The notes beneath the pieces are model-generated. The model was not told the DNA's origin, did no database searches, and saw only the letters and a list, made by a program, of their open reading frames with translations. From Lysobacterales bacterium (GTDB taxonomy: Bacteria; Pseudomonadota; Gammaproteobacteria; Xanthomonadales; Marinicellaceae): a stretch of 32,891 nucleotides of DNA. The DNA is taken from positions 1-32,891 of the forward strand of contig JAGRJO010000005.1 in NCBI GenBank assembly GCA_020442725.1. Reading direction: 5' to 3'. The position numbers and the translations under genes were made by a program. Shown here piece after piece: positions 14,633-23,167 of the stretch (positions are counted from its first letter, which is position 1; the number at the start of each line of letters is the position of its first letter).

Positions 14633-16616
14633 AGCAGAAATTTACAGTTTGAGTTCCAAACAGATATTCTGGATATTGTTGTCGGTTGTTATTTCCACGT
14701 TACCTCATATTCCGCGGCTTCCAATCTGGTTTCCGATTTTGTTATTGATGGCTGTAACCATTCGTTGGTTAACAGTACGAAGAAGGGTTCGTCCATTGCC
14801 CGGTTTTGTCGTTGCTTTTATGACGGTGTTTCTGACATTGGTCATTGTTTATGTGCATGGAATCGGTCTGAATCGGGAGCTAAGTGTCACGATTTTAGCT
14901 GTTATGACGGTCTTAAAAGTCCTCGAAACCTGGCGAAAACGTGATGCCTGGATGGTGGTGACTCTTTGTTACTTTGTGATTCTGACGCGTTTTTTCTATA
15001 GCCAGGATATTTTGCTGATTCTCTATTTGCTTGCTTCGGTTCTGGTGATAACCCACACATTATTTGTTTTACAACATAATGATGATGGCAAATACTTCCT
15101 CAAATCAGAGATTAAACAAACCGGTAGTTTAATGCTGGCAGGAATACCTTTGGCGGCATTGTTTTTTCTATTCTTTCCTCGGTTGGGCAGTCCGATTTGG
15201 GGTTCTCCTGACTTTTTTGGAAGCGGTAAAACAGGCATTAGTGAAGAAATGTCACCGGGTAGTATTTCTCAATTGTTTAGTGATGATTCAACAGCTTTCA
15301 GGGTTGTATTTGATAGCGAAATTCCTGAAATGTCGCAGTTATACTGGCGAGGACCGGTGCTGTGGGATTTTGATGGAATGACCTGGAGCCGAAATAAAAA
15401 GGTAAGTTCTGTTAAAAGAGATTTGAAAAAACCAAACGACCTTCCAATCGTTCATTATGAAGTCGAACTGGAACCAACCGGTCAAAAATATCTTTTTGCT
15501 TTGGATTATATTGTCGATTTTCCCTCAAAAGCGGACTTGAAAGCAGATTCACAACTAATGACCGAACTCGATATCAATCAATTGCGACATTATCAAGCCA
15601 GTTCTGTGATACAGCCATTTAATTCCTATGAAACATTATCAAGAGCGGATTTTGAAAGATTATTAGATTTGCCAACCGGTTACAACTCCAAAACCCAACA
15701 ACTGGTTCAAACGTGGAAATCATCCACAAAATCACCTCTTGAGTTGATTCAAAAAATACTTCAATGGTTTGCTGAAGATGAATTTTATTACAGTTACACT
15801 CCGCCGTTATTACAGGGAGATACCGTTGATCAGTTTTTGTTTGAAACCAAAAGTGGTTTCTGTGAGCATTATGCATCGGCTTTCACTTATATGATGCGTG
15901 CAGCCGGTGTACCTGCCCGAATTGTCACCGGTTATCAAGGCGGAACTGTAAACGAAGAATATTTACAAGTCAAACAGTCTGATGCTCATGCCTGGTCTGA
16001 GGTCTGGATTCACGGAAAAGGCTGGATGAGAGTTGATCCAACGGCGGCAGTTTCACCTTTGAGAGTGGAGCGAGGTTCGCAAGCATTAATCTCTGAAAAC
16101 TCCCGCAGTTGGCATGATACAGAGTGGTATAGAAAACTAGGTGAAAAGTATGATCGTGTGCGCCACAAATGGAATAAGTGGATTCGGGAATATAATGCTT
16201 TGAAACAAAAAGCATTATTTCAAATTATTGGATTCGAGAAACAAGATGCTAAAGCGATTGTGATTGTATTAGGAAGCATCATGCTGGCTACAACTGTTTT
16301 GGTTATGCTGTTTTTATATTTGACACGACCCAAACAAAAACTGAGTCAATATGATAAAGTTCTCAATCAATTCATAAAATTATTTGCCAAAGACGGCTTA
16401 ACGAAACTCAATTATCAAGGAGTGATTGAGTATTCCGAATTGATAAAAAAACAATATCCTCAGCTGAAAGATGAAATTGATAAATTCATCAGTTTATATA
16501 TCAAACTCAGATTTTCAAAATCTCCCAAAAAAATACAAAAAGCAGATTCACAACTTCAAAATTATCTGAAAGCTATCCGCCAGAAAATGATTAATGTCAA
16601 AAAACAGGTTGATTAG
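14619..16616 (+). CDS. tgpA: TgpA-like membrane transglutaminase (DUF3488 plus transglutaminase plus DUF4129 tail)
   Basis: This is a 665-residue inner-membrane protein. Residues about 1-190 hold a cluster of transmembrane helices (DUF3488). A periplasmic transglutaminase-like domain at about 380-490 has the Cys-His-Asp triad: Cys415 (SGFCEHYA), His457 (DAHAWSEVW) and Asp473 (MRVDPTAA). A further helix lies at about 545-568, followed by a cytoplasmic DUF4129-like tail. TgpA of Pseudomonas aeruginosa has this architecture and its periplasmic domain has been reported to show transglutaminase activity. The ATG at 14619 overlaps the DUF58 stop by 14 bases. An in-frame TTG at 14607 would add four residues and is less likely. 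It is the last gene of the operon. Confidence 0.92.
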   Translation: MKLTKAEIYSLSSKQIFWILLSVVISTLPHIPRLPIWFPILLLMAVTIRWLTVRRRVRPLPGFVVAFMTVFLTLVIVYVHGIGLNRELSVTILAVMTVLKVLETWRKRDAWMVVTLCYFVILTRFFYSQDILLILYLLASVLVITHTLFVLQHNDDGKYFLKSEIKQTGSLMLAGIPLAALFFLFFPRLGSPIWGSPDFFGSGKTGISEEMSPGSISQLFSDDSTAFRVVFDSEIPEMSQLYWRGPVLWDFDGMTWSRNKKVSSVKRDLKKPNDLPIVHYEVELEPTGQKYLFALDYIVDFPSKADLKADSQLMTELDINQLRHYQASSVIQPFNSYETLSRADFERLLDLPTGYNSKTQQLVQTWKSSTKSPLELIQKILQWFAEDEFYYSYTPPLLQGDTVDQFLFETKSGFCEHYASAFTYMMRAAGVPARIVTGYQGGTVNEEYLQVKQSDAHAWSEVWIHGKGWMRVDPTAAVSPLRVERGSQALISENSRSWHDTEWYRKLGEKYDRVRHKWNKWIREYNALKQKALFQIIGFEKQDAKAIVIVLGSIMLATTVLVMLFLYLTRPKQKLSQYDKVLNQFIKLFAKDGLTKLNYQGVIEYSELIKKQYPQLKDEIDKFISLYIKLRFSKSPKKIQKADSQLQNYLKAIRQKMINVKKQVD

Positions 16617-16673
16617 TATGTGATACGATTCAATTTTGTTTAGAATGATGTCGCTAAAAAATTGGAGTGGAGT

Positions 16674-18503
16674 GTGAAAAAAATATATTTGATTATTTTA
16701 TTATTAGGAAATTTAGCTTACGCAGAAACTGAAGTTGTTAATGGAGCTGGTTTTGTAACTGTAGGTTCAACAGCAAGTGGTTGTGATTTTTCAAATATAA
16801 CAACTGCATTGAATAATCTTGGAGGAGCTACAGAAGTCAGGATTGTTAGCAACACATATGATGAAAATCTGGTTCTTTTTTCTGGAATCTCTATGCGCGG
16901 AGGCTTTACAAGTTGTGCCAATGCCAATGCCAATATCAGTGATAATCATTTGAGAGCAACAATTCAGGGGTTGGTGTCCAGTGATAATCCGGTAATATGG
17001 ATAAACGGATCGATTTCATCTCCAAGAGATTTTGTATTCGAAAATCTTGTCATTGAGAATGGATATTCTGATTTAGAACCCGGTGGCGGCTTGTATGCGA
17101 GTCATGTTAATGGCTCACTAACAATTAAGAATGTCTCAATTCAGAATAACTCATCAGCTGTCGGTGGCGGAGGGTTGGCTATCATCAATCAATCGTCTTC
17201 ATTTCACACACAAGTAGATATTGAAAACTCAAGTTTTTATAGCAATGACGCTTTAGCAGGGTTTTCAGGAGGTGGAATATATTGTGTGACATCCGGAGCA
17301 GGAACTTCTTTGAACATGAATATTTCCAATTACTCTTCTGTCAGATTCAATCATGCTATTGCATCCGGTGCACTCGGTGGAAATGGAGGAGGCATTTATA
17401 GTAATGGCTGTGTAATTAATTTCTATTCCGGATCATCTTCCATCCCGGCGGTTTGGGGAATCGATTCAAACACAGCTGATAATAATGGCGGCGGAATCTA
17501 TGCGACAGGTGGTTCGTATATTTCTTTAAATGGAAACCAATGTATAGGAGCAACATGTAATGGTGATCCTGATTCTCTCCCCGTCAGTCTAACACAGAAT
17601 ACTGCTAATGTTGGAGGAGCTGTCTATCTGGGAGGAACAGACACTTATATGGAAATCCTGGATGGATGGATTTATAATAATACGGCTAATGTACAGGGAG
17701 GAGCAATAGCTTTATTCGATAAATCCTATTTGTTCGTTAGGAGATCGAACAAGGAATGCTGGAACGAGGAAAGATGTAATTTCTTTTCTGCAAATCGCAC
17801 ACAAGGAGGAAGCGGAGGAGCGATTTATACAGAAAGCTCCAATGTGGCATCTAGTGTCAATGTGCAAATCAGCAATGCTTTTTTTGAAGATAACAGAGCC
17901 GCGACGGGAACGGCGATTTCTGCGAGGACTCCGGATGGTGTTACACCGGGACATGTTGCAGGTGTACAAATTGATAATAGCGTATTTAACCACAATGGTA
18001 ATAATGGAAATGGAGGTTATCTGGATAACTATGTCATTAGCGCTATATTAGGAGCTGTCATAAAGGTTTATGAAAGCACATTTGCCGATAACAACGCAGA
18101 AATAGCTGTGTTTCAGATACATAGTGCAAATGGTTCGCAGTTGAAAATGCAAAACTCAATTGTTCATGATAGCAGTTCGGGAACTGTCATAAATTCAACC
18201 TTTCAAGGAAGTACCGATGTTCGTTGTTTAATTGCACACGAGATAGCATCTTTTGTTACACCTCCATTAAACCCATCAGGAACATTTGATCCTCAGTTTG
18301 TTAATCCGGCGAGTAGAGATTATCATATTGCAGCAACTTCTCCTGTTAGAGACTTGTGTGATGCATCTGATTTATTGTTTGGTAAAGATATGGACTTTGA
18401 GAATCGTGGCTGGGATGACCCAACAATTAGTGGTGATCCTTATGATGTCGGAGCCGATGAAACTTATGCCAGTGATATTATTTTTGAAGATGGGTTTGAA
18501 TAA
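16674..18503 (+). CDS. Secreted right-handed beta-helix protein with choice-of-anchor Q region and IFEDGFE C-terminus
   Basis: This is a 609-residue exported protein. GTG at 16674 is the likely start: GGAG at 16664-16667 is well placed and the protein then opens with a clean signal peptide (MKKIYLIILLLGNLAYA). The mature part is a series of short strands with repeated NxAxxGGGIY and GGAI motifs (about 130-420), the pattern of polymorphic outer-membrane protein repeats and parallel beta-helices. It is followed by DPQFVNPASRDYHI and SPVRDLCDASD, typical of the 'choice-of-anchor Q' region. The last residues are DIIFEDGFE, a short C-terminal motif common in secreted proteins of Lysobacterales-like bacteria and possibly an export or sorting tag. 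It carries several cysteines, consistent with an extracytoplasmic location. It may be an adhesin or surface protein; that is inference. Confidence 0.85.
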   Translation: MKKIYLIILLLGNLAYAETEVVNGAGFVTVGSTASGCDFSNITTALNNLGGATEVRIVSNTYDENLVLFSGISMRGGFTSCANANANISDNHLRATIQGLVSSDNPVIWINGSISSPRDFVFENLVIENGYSDLEPGGGLYASHVNGSLTIKNVSIQNNSSAVGGGGLAIINQSSSFHTQVDIENSSFYSNDALAGFSGGGIYCVTSGAGTSLNMNISNYSSVRFNHAIASGALGGNGGGIYSNGCVINFYSGSSSIPAVWGIDSNTADNNGGGIYATGGSYISLNGNQCIGATCNGDPDSLPVSLTQNTANVGGAVYLGGTDTYMEILDGWIYNNTANVQGGAIALFDKSYLFVRRSNKECWNEERCNFFSANRTQGGSGGAIYTESSNVASSVNVQISNAFFEDNRAATGTAISARTPDGVTPGHVAGVQIDNSVFNHNGNNGNGGYLDNYVISAILGAVIKVYESTFADNNAEIAVFQIHSANGSQLKMQNSIVHDSSSGTVINSTFQGSTDVRCLIAHEIASFVTPPLNPSGTFDPQFVNPASRDYHIAATSPVRDLCDASDLLFGKDMDFENRGWDDPTISGDPYDVGADETYASDIIFEDGFE

Positions 18504-18504
18504 G

Positions 18505-18538
18505 CATTAAAAAAAGAGAGCTTCCGCGAAGCTCTCTC
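18505..18538 (-). terminator. Rho-independent terminator of the copper receptor
   Basis: On the minus strand a perfect stem (GAGAGCTTC with GAAGCTCTC, three-base loop) is followed by a run of seven T residues. On the plus strand no T run follows the hairpin, so it serves the minus-strand receptor, not the beta-helix gene. Confidence 0.85.
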
Positions 18539-18573
18539 AGTAAATATCTGCATTGAAAAGAATAGGGCGAGGG

Positions 18574-20640
18574 TTACCAATGCAGATAGAGATTGAAATA
18601 AATATTTCTGCCTTCTCCCGGTAATCTGTAGGCTTGTAAATTTGAAGCATCAAAACCGACATCTGTATTCAGATTGTTGCGGTTATAACCATTCAGGTGG
18701 TTGTAATATTGTTTATTAAAAACATTATTCATGCCAAAAGCGATATTTGCGGAATCAGTGAGTTTAATATTCGATGCTAAATTCAGCAAACCATAACCGG
18801 GAGTTGTTTTTTCCTTATTAGTTGATGAAATATTTTCCTGAGACTGATAAGCGACAATCTCAGAAGATAGACTCCAGTTGGAATTGGCATAAACCAGCTC
18901 AATTCGGGTGTTCAAAGGTGCAATTCGATAAAGGTTATCGTCAATATCTTTGCGTTTTCCGCGAACATAGGATGTGACGTTATTCAAAGTGAGACTGGAG
19001 TTGAATTTGTAACTGAACTCCATATCTGCACCGTAAAGTTCCGCATTCACATTGTTGAATGTCAAAGTATTTGGTGGAGTCGGTGAGCTGGTTGTCGGTG
19101 TTCCTTGAATGTAGTCGCTGATATCATGATAAAAAACATGTGGCGAGAAACTCAGTTTGTCATTGCTGAAGTTTAAACCCAGCTCAAGTTGGTTGGCTTT
19201 CTCGGGTTTGAGGTTTAAATTTCCGAAATATTGCAAACCATCTGCCATTCCTGCTGTGGCTTCTAAAGGCAACCACAAATAGCGTTCCTGATAACTTGGA
19301 GAACGAGTTTTTCGCGCGAAACCATATTCTAAAGAGAGGTCATCATTAATCTTTTGCTCAAAAGTGATGGCTAAATCCAGATTGTTATCGTTGATATTTC
19401 TATCTAAATTATTGAATCTGTCTTGTAAGGCTCTATGCAAATTGCCCATAGAGTTTTGCATCATGGAAACGGAAGAATACACATCAGCAGCACTCATATC
19501 CACAAAAGTGTATCTCAAGCCGGTTGTCATTTGAATTTTTTCGGATAGTTTCTTTTCAAGTTCAGCAAATGCGCTGTGCCTGTATTTCCGTGTATCAAAA
19601 TTGGTAATACTAAACATAGGATTATCAGGATTTGTAATTGTAGCTTGATGAGCTGTGAAATCTCCCTCAAGTCCAAATGTCAAATTCCCAAAAGCTTGAT
19701 TGGAATTTGCTGTTAGTGAGTAGCTATTGTTGTTCACTTGAGTGAGTGAGTCTTTTTTATCTGTAGTGGAGCGAAACAAATAATTGTTCATCAAATGGTC
19801 GGTATTTTGATGAGAGAACTGCGAATTCAGAGATAAACTATCATTAACTCTTAACGCATGTTCCAAACTAATTACGCCACCTTCAGCATAAACAATGTCC
19901 ATTGGTAATGAAGGCGTTCCTGTATTGCCGGTATCGTTATAGTTGAGTTTTAGTTTGAGTTCCTGATTATCAGATTTGAAGTTGTAGCCAAACATATAGA
20001 AATCGCGGTTATATTCTGTACTGTAATTTTTACCGTTCGGAAATTTAAAACTGTCACCGCTTTCACTATCAAAACCGAGATAGATATTATGGAATTCAGA
20101 TGTGCCTGATAAAAGGACTGATGTTTTTTTGCCAGAGTTAACCGTTGAAAACCCTGAACTGACATCACCATGCAATTGAAATGCTTCTGACTGATTGATA
20201 TTTTCTTTGGCGATAACGCTAATACTTCCTCCGATGGATTCGATAGCGGAACTAACCGGAGAAATTCCACGTTTTAAAACCACCGCATCAACCATCGAAG
20301 CGGGAATATGGCTCATTGCAGTATCCATTGAGTTTGAGCAAGATTCTTGCATGGTGATGTTATCAATTTGAACATTGACGCGGTTACCGAATAAACCGCG
20401 ATATTGGGCGATGCCGGATAGAGGACCATTTCTATTGACATTCGCTCCGGGAATTTTTTTCAGAACTTCAGGCGTGTCGATGATGCTTTGAGCATTTTCC
20501 GGAAGTAATTTGACAATATTCTGTTGGTTGTTTTCATGTCCGATAACTTCGATATTATCTAACTCTTCTTTGTCAGTTAAGGTTTGTGTGAAAGCAAGTG
20601 ATGATGAAGTTAGAAGTAACGACAATATGGTTTTATTCAT
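18574..20640 (-). CDS. OprC/NosA-like TonB-dependent copper receptor
   Basis: This is a 688-residue outer-membrane receptor, probably for copper. The start ATG at 20640 has GAGA just upstream and gives a proper signal peptide (MNKTILSLLLTSSSLAFTQ); longer in-frame starts begin in the promoter region. The plug carries RGLFGNRVNVQIDNI and GISPVSSAIESIGGSISV, close to the OprC/NosA pattern. Two motifs match the published copper site of Pseudomonas OprC: C101xxxM105 (in ESCSNSMD) and H282xM284 (in DHLMNN), about 181 residues apart, as in OprC (about 180). The C-terminal strand ends YLHW, so the terminal aromatic is Trp. It is divergent from regB, across 129 bases containing a promoter and a perfect palindrome. 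Metal choice is inferred from motifs. Confidence 0.9.
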   Translation of the reverse strand: MNKTILSLLLTSSSLAFTQTLTDKEELDNIEVIGHENNQQNIVKLLPENAQSIIDTPEVLKKIPGANVNRNGPLSGIAQYRGLFGNRVNVQIDNITMQESCSNSMDTAMSHIPASMVDAVVLKRGISPVSSAIESIGGSISVIAKENINQSEAFQLHGDVSSGFSTVNSGKKTSVLLSGTSEFHNIYLGFDSESGDSFKFPNGKNYSTEYNRDFYMFGYNFKSDNQELKLKLNYNDTGNTGTPSLPMDIVYAEGGVISLEHALRVNDSLSLNSQFSHQNTDHLMNNYLFRSTTDKKDSLTQVNNNSYSLTANSNQAFGNLTFGLEGDFTAHQATITNPDNPMFSITNFDTRKYRHSAFAELEKKLSEKIQMTTGLRYTFVDMSAADVYSSVSMMQNSMGNLHRALQDRFNNLDRNINDNNLDLAITFEQKINDDLSLEYGFARKTRSPSYQERYLWLPLEATAGMADGLQYFGNLNLKPEKANQLELGLNFSNDKLSFSPHVFYHDISDYIQGTPTTSSPTPPNTLTFNNVNAELYGADMEFSYKFNSSLTLNNVTSYVRGKRKDIDDNLYRIAPLNTRIELVYANSNWSLSSEIVAYQSQENISSTNKEKTTPGYGLLNLASNIKLTDSANIAFGMNNVFNKQYYNHLNGYNRNNLNTDVGFDASNLQAYRLPGEGRNIYFNLYLHW

Positions 20641-20673
20641 GTTCTCAGTATTTTTTATTCGAATTCGGGCGAC

Positions 20674-20702
20674 ATGATACTTGTTCAGGCAGGATTGGTA
20701 AA
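20674..20702 (-). promoter_or_regulatory. Sigma-70-type promoter of the copper receptor
   Basis: On the minus strand, TTTACC (plus-strand 20697-20702) and TATCAT (20674-20679) are separated by exactly 17 bases. Transcription would start near 20667, about 27 bases before the receptor ATG. The palindrome at 20703-20719 abuts the -35 box. Confidence 0.6.
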
Positions 20703-20719
20703 TGCGACAAATTGTCGCA
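20703..20719. promoter_or_regulatory. Perfect palindrome resembling a RegA/PrrA binding site
   Basis: TGCGACAAATTGTCGCA is a perfect inverted repeat (8-base arms, one central base). It contains GCGAC-N5-GTCGC, matching the GCGNC-Nx-GNCGC form known for RegA/PrrA sites. It is centred about 44 bases upstream of the predicted receptor start point, where class II activators sit, and lies between the receptor and regB. A further half-site GCGAC occurs at 20669-20673. Confidence 0.65.
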
Positions 20720-20769
20720 CCAAAGACGTTGAGGTAACAAAAATACTCAAAGTGGTTTAAAATTCCCAA

Positions 20770-21987
20770 ATGAATCATTTTTCACGTCATGTTACTGCAT
20801 TTTGGCTTAGAAATTTTCTGATAGTCGGTCAGATTGTCGTTTGGTTTACTACCAGAAACATCTGGAACATCATTTATCCGAGTTCAGTTTTGACTCTTAG
20901 CGGCATGTATTTTTTGATAAATATACTGTTCTGGCTGACAAGAAAAAACAGTAATGACTGGATATTCTTTTTTCAGCTTTTGATTGATATTGTTGAGCTG
21001 TCCTTGTTCTTTTATTTAACCGGCGGTTCGAGCAATCCTTTTACTTGGTTTTTGCTCATTCCAATCATATTTTCAGCTACCACGTTACGCTCAAAACACA
21101 CATGGTTGCTGACACTTTCTGCTGTTATATCCTACACTTTACTGATTAAATTCTTTCAGCCTGTAAGTATGGAAGCAAGTATGCATCACAACCATCACCA
21201 AACCAGTTTTAGCCAGCATTTGATTGGTATGTGGCTTGGCTTTATTGTCATTGCTTTGTTGTTATCTTGGGTGATTATTGGTCTAGTAAATAATATTCGC
21301 AGAAAAGATTCCCAGCTGATGCAGGCGAGTCTCAATCAGGCGAAAAATGATAAAATACTGGCTTTGGCGACTTTAGCAACTGGTTCCGCACATGAGTTGG
21401 GAACACCTCTGGCAACCATAAACATCATCATTAAAGAGATGTTGAAGAATCCGCAACTTGTTGATTTTCATAAACAATTACAAATTGTGGAATCTCAAGT
21501 TTACAGATGTAAAGATTCTCTGACACAAATTACAGCCTCAACAGGAACGACACAAGCTATTAAAGGCAAGAAGTTGACTGTTGGGAAGTTCATTGAAAAA
21601 GTTCTGAACTCTATTCATCCACCAGAATCAGTTCAACTGGAAACGAAAGTTTGTGAGTTCACCAATCAACAACAGATGATTTCAGATAAAACTTTGGTTC
21701 AGGCTTTGGTAAATATTATCAATAATTCCTTTCAGGCAGAGTCCACAAAAGTTGTTCTTAAGAGTGAGATTTCATCCGATGAGTTAAATTTTATAATTAC
21801 AGATAATGGAAAAGGTCTCGATGAAGAATTTGGCAAGCCGATAGATTCGGATAAAGAGTTTGGCATGGGCTTGGGGCTGTTTTTGGCTCACGCAACCATT
21901 CAAAGATTTTCCGGAAGTATTAATGTAAAAGATGTGGATTCATCCGGTACTCAAATTGTTATTTCATTGCCGATATTGCAAACATGA
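20770..21987 (+). CDS. regB: RegB/PrrB-type redox sensor histidine kinase
   Basis: This is a 405-residue membrane histidine kinase sensing respiratory redox state and phosphorylating RegA. Six transmembrane helices lie in about 12-175. The periplasmic loop between helices 3 and 4 has the RegB hallmark GGSSNPF (85-91), linked to quinone binding. The H-box is GSAHELGTPLATI with His208. Cys247 in SQVYRCKDSL matches the conserved 'redox-box' cysteine. The ATPase domain (about 300-405) has NxxxNS (INNSF), DNGKGLD and GMGLGLFLA. The ATG at 20770 has no Shine-Dalgarno sequence, and a stop at 20758 prevents a longer start. The loop between helices 5 and 6 contains MHHNHH (138-143), a possible metal site. 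The stop overlaps regA by four bases. Equivalent names elsewhere are prrB, actS and roxS. Confidence 0.93.
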   Translation: MNHFSRHVTAFWLRNFLIVGQIVVWFTTRNIWNIIYPSSVLTLSGMYFLINILFWLTRKNSNDWIFFFQLLIDIVELSLFFYLTGGSSNPFTWFLLIPIIFSATTLRSKHTWLLTLSAVISYTLLIKFFQPVSMEASMHHNHHQTSFSQHLIGMWLGFIVIALLLSWVIIGLVNNIRRKDSQLMQASLNQAKNDKILALATLATGSAHELGTPLATINIIIKEMLKNPQLVDFHKQLQIVESQVYRCKDSLTQITASTGTTQAIKGKKLTVGKFIEKVLNSIHPPESVQLETKVCEFTNQQQMISDKTLVQALVNIINNSFQAESTKVVLKSEISSDELNFIITDNGKGLDEEFGKPIDSDKEFGMGLGLFLAHATIQRFSGSINVKDVDSSGTQIVISLPILQT

Positions 21988-22538
21988 AAGAAAGAATCCT
22001 AGTTATTGACGATGATGAGATATTTTGTGAAGTTCTGGCAGGGGCTTTGCGAAACAGAGGATTTATTGTTGAAACGGCAAATAATTTTTCACAAACCGAA
22101 CAAATAACCAAGAAGTTTTATCCTGATAAAGCAGTTGTGGACTTGCGGATTGGTGAGGATTCGGGACTCAAAGTTTGCGAGTTCTTATTGGCTGAATTTC
22201 CGGAAGTTTCAATTGTGATATTAACCGGCTATGCCAGCATAGCAACCGCCGTGGAATCCATTAAGTTGGGTGTGAAACACTATTTAACCAAGCCGACCGA
22301 CGTTGACAGTATTTTGGCAGCTTTAAATATTGAAGAAGCGGATACTGATATTCCAATTCCGGAAAAACCATTACCGGTGAAACGATTGGAGTGGGAACAT
22401 TTGCAAAAAGTCTTATCGGAAAATGACGGAAACATCTCAAAAGCAGCTGAGCAGTTGAATATGCATCGTCGAACATTACAAAGAAAGCTGAAAAAGAGAC
22501 CTGTCAAAGATAGTGCAGAACAAAAAATAAATGACTAA
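21984..22538 (+). CDS. regA: RegA/PrrA-type response regulator
   Basis: This is a 184-residue response regulator partner of RegB. The receiver domain (about 1-120) has the DDD acidic pocket (ILVIDDDE), the phospho-acceptor Asp in KAVVDLRIGEDSGL, the conserved Thr in VILTGYAS and Lys in YLTKP. The C-terminal Fis-type helix-turn-helix (about 135-175) contains GNISKAAEQLNMHRRTLQRKL, the near-invariant DNA-reading helix of the RegA family. It starts at an ATGA overlap with regB, so the two are coupled. RegA-type regulators control genes for respiratory oxidases, carbon and nitrogen fixation and, by the palindrome at 20703-20719, probably the divergent copper receptor. Confidence 0.95.
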   Translation: MKERILVIDDDEIFCEVLAGALRNRGFIVETANNFSQTEQITKKFYPDKAVVDLRIGEDSGLKVCEFLLAEFPEVSIVILTGYASIATAVESIKLGVKHYLTKPTDVDSILAALNIEEADTDIPIPEKPLPVKRLEWEHLQKVLSENDGNISKAAEQLNMHRRTLQRKLKKRPVKDSAEQKIND

Positions 22539-22603
22539 CAGCCTATTTTAAATTCTCTTCAAATTGATTAGAATTGAATCTTCTAATTTTCTAACATACT
22601 TCC

Positions 22604-23041
22604 ATGTCAAAAAAAGTCGCTAAAACTCACTCTCGTTCGGAAGTGATTCGTGATACTTTTGTACTGCAATTAAAACTGATTGTTGATGGTTTTAGGGATT
22701 TGTTATTAATGCCCGCCGTGTTTTTTGCAACAGTTTTTGGGTTAATCAAGCACCAAAAGCAACCAGGAAGATATATGTATCGTTTGCTGAGTTATGGCAA
22801 AGTTTCTGAAAAATGGATTGGGCTGTTTGATGATGCTGACAAGGACATAATGTCGCCAATTGATGTACAGGAAAAGAAACTGGATGATTTGTTAAAACGG
22901 GCTCAGACCACTTTGGAATCGAAATATATTGATGAACAGACTAAATCAAAAATATTGAATAAGTTAGATGTCGTTCTGGATGAAATCAACCATAAAATGA
23001 AAGCTAAACCAGCTGAAAAACCTAAAACCACAAACAGTTAA
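22604..23041 (+). CDS. Conserved hypothetical protein with one hydrophobic segment
   Basis: This is a 145-residue protein that I cannot assign to a family. It is basic at the N-terminus, with a hydrophobic segment at about 33-49 (DLLLMPAVFFATVFGLI), possibly a single membrane helix. A charged helical C-terminal half follows (about 85-130) with heptad-like leucines, then a Lys/Pro-rich tail. It contains no cysteines. It begins 65 bases after regA. The ATG has no strong ribosome-binding site in front (ACTTCC precedes it), so translation may be weak. A separate transcript is possible. Its position after regA does not by itself imply a link. Confidence 0.7.
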   Translation: MSKKVAKTHSRSEVIRDTFVLQLKLIVDGFRDLLLMPAVFFATVFGLIKHQKQPGRYMYRLLSYGKVSEKWIGLFDDADKDIMSPIDVQEKKLDDLLKRAQTTLESKYIDEQTKSKILNKLDVVLDEINHKMKAKPAEKPKTTNS

Positions 23042-23167
23042 TTCCAATTGAATTGAAACATATCTAAAATACTAACCTGAACCTAAAATAAACAGCTTTT
23101 TTTGATTCAGGATAAATTCAGGAATATTTTCATAAACTAGAGTCGTAATCTTTTCAGGAGAACGACT

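Noticed and set aside
20641-20778. N-terminal extension of the copper receptor starting at 20778
   Set aside because: It would run through the promoter and the RegA-like palindrome and place the signal peptide 46 residues inside the protein; the ATG at 20640 has a ribosome-binding site.
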